This document shows, piece by piece, positions 5,636 to 6,303 of a stretch of 6,303 nucleotides of DNA. Each line of letters starts with the position of its first letter. Within the stretch, counting starts at the first letter, position 1. Under the pieces are notes generated by a model, which saw only the letters and a list, made by a program, of their open reading frames with translations, ran no database searches and was not told the origin of the DNA. Origin of the DNA: Gammaproteobacteria bacterium (GTDB taxonomy: Bacteria > Pseudomonadota > Gammaproteobacteria > Cardiobacteriales > Wohlfahrtiimonadaceae); the NCBI GenBank assembly GCA_003864535.1, contig BHEQ01000123.1, positions 1-6,303 on the forward strand, written 5' to 3'. Both the position numbers and the translations under genes were made by a program.

Positions 5636-6303
5636 ATGGCAATAGTAAGCAGAAACAGCAAAATAGATGCACAAGAAATATTTGAAAAATTATTACCAGA
5701 TTTTGAAATACGCATAAATATAATGCAGTTTCTCGTTGAATCTATCAATTATGCACACAATATTAATCCTGATAAGTGGAATTTAAACCTCGATAATAAA
5801 GGTCGGTTTATTCGGTTTAATACAGGCTCTGGTTATTGTTTTACTATCTGTCATAATAATGAAATTCATCTGATATGCAATCGCCCAACATTAGAAAAAG
5901 CCGCAATACATTTTGATGGAAAGATAATTTATGGATATTATGAAAATAAAAAAGAAAAGCGTTCAGCTAATATGAAGGAGACAAAGGATTGTTTAATAAG
6001 AATAACTGACAGTGTTCTATGTATTATTCAAAGTAAGGACGCAATTCAATATATTCCTATTATGTTACCTAGTAATTTTGACTATATTGACAAAGCAATG
6101 GAATCTGAATCAGCCCATGGTTATCACATGAAATATACACATTCTATAGGGGCTATTGCATACTTAAATGAGGCGCTAAATAAATTTGTGCCTAATCCAA
6201 TTTATAGTGAAGATTATTTTATATATGCAAAAGAAAAAGCACTAAAGGTTAAGTCAATTGGTTATATCAACCCAATAAATGCACCAAATGTAGCCAATAA
6301 AAT
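5636..6303 (+). CDS. Unrecognised protein, 3' end beyond the window, linked to the restriction-modification gene
   Basis: The ATG at 5636 opens a frame of 222 complete codons that runs off the right edge with no stop. The start follows the upstream stop by 27 nt, with GGGG (5627-5630) 5 nt before it as a weak Shine-Dalgarno sequence. No terminator is visible in the gap, so it is probably co-transcribed with the upstream gene. The visible part reads MAIVSRNSKIDAQEIFEKLL at its start. It has no signal peptide or membrane segment and is rich in Ile, Asn, Tyr and Lys, so it is probably cytoplasmic. I see no nuclease, helicase or methyltransferase motif, but the C-terminal part is missing. Of 30 Ile codons, 14 are ATA, unlike the first half of the upstream gene. 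By position it could be a restriction subunit or accessory defence protein; this is inference only. Confidence 0.8.
   Translation, partial: MAIVSRNSKIDAQEIFEKLLPDFEIRINIMQFLVESINYAHNINPDKWNLNLDNKGRFIRFNTGSGYCFTICHNNEIHLICNRPTLEKAAIHFDGKIIYGYYENKKEKRSANMKETKDCLIRITDSVLCIIQSKDAIQYIPIMLPSNFDYIDKAMESESAHGYHMKYTHSIGAIAYLNEALNKFVPNPIYSEDYFIYAKEKALKVKSIGYINPINAPNVANK

Noticed and set aside
5632..5637. TATAAT considered as a promoter for the last gene
   Set aside because: It overlaps the ATG of that gene, so transcription would start inside the coding region; it is probably coincidental.

Overview
The window is an AT-rich bacterial segment (estimated by eye at mid-to-upper 30s % GC, not computed). 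All genes found lie on the + strand, and it holds two functional blocks. Shine-Dalgarno sites, short intergenic gaps, a Sec signal peptide and a Ser-type sulfatase paired with a radical-SAM maturase of the Klebsiella AtsA/AtsB kind suggest a low-GC Gram-negative, probably a gammaproteobacterium. I cannot name the genus: there is no rRNA, no tRNA and no clear DNA-uptake sequence.

Block 1 (about 1-3126) is a sulfatase operon. A leader of about 200 bp carries a perfect 14-bp palindrome and a plausible sigma70 promoter. It is followed by an exported, cysteine-free Ser-type sulfatase (205-1965) and, 33 nt later, an anaerobic sulfatase-maturating enzyme (1999-3126). The maturase has the radical-SAM CX3CX2C motif and all eight SPASM-type auxiliary-cluster cysteines. 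The two form one logical unit: the maturase converts Ser85 of the sulfatase to formylglycine in the cytoplasm before or during export, and the sulfatase then releases sulfate from an unknown organic sulfate ester outside the cytoplasm.

Block 2 (about 3127 to the right edge) looks like a DNA restriction-modification locus. An 809-residue protein (3179-5608) combines an N-terminal PD-(D/E)XK nuclease-like segment, with a QxxxY element, and a gamma-type N6-adenine methyltransferase core (GAYYTP, DMCCGVG, NPPY). This is the layout of a single-chain type IIG/Eco57I-like enzyme. A further gene (5636 to beyond the edge), which I do not recognise, starts 27 nt later and is probably co-transcribed. 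A GC-rich inverted repeat sits at the boundary between the blocks, and a perfect TATAAT lies just ahead of the second block, so it probably has its own promoter and a very short leader.

The most noteworthy features are: (a) three independent 12-bp-period duplications packed into the leader and signal-peptide region of the sulfatase; (b) a codon-usage break inside the restriction-modification protein that coincides with its probable target-recognition region, suggesting a swapped specificity module; and (c) the unrecognised, AT-rich, ATA-rich partner gene. I see no sign of a wholly new type of system. The unknown downstream gene is the part most likely to be undescribed.
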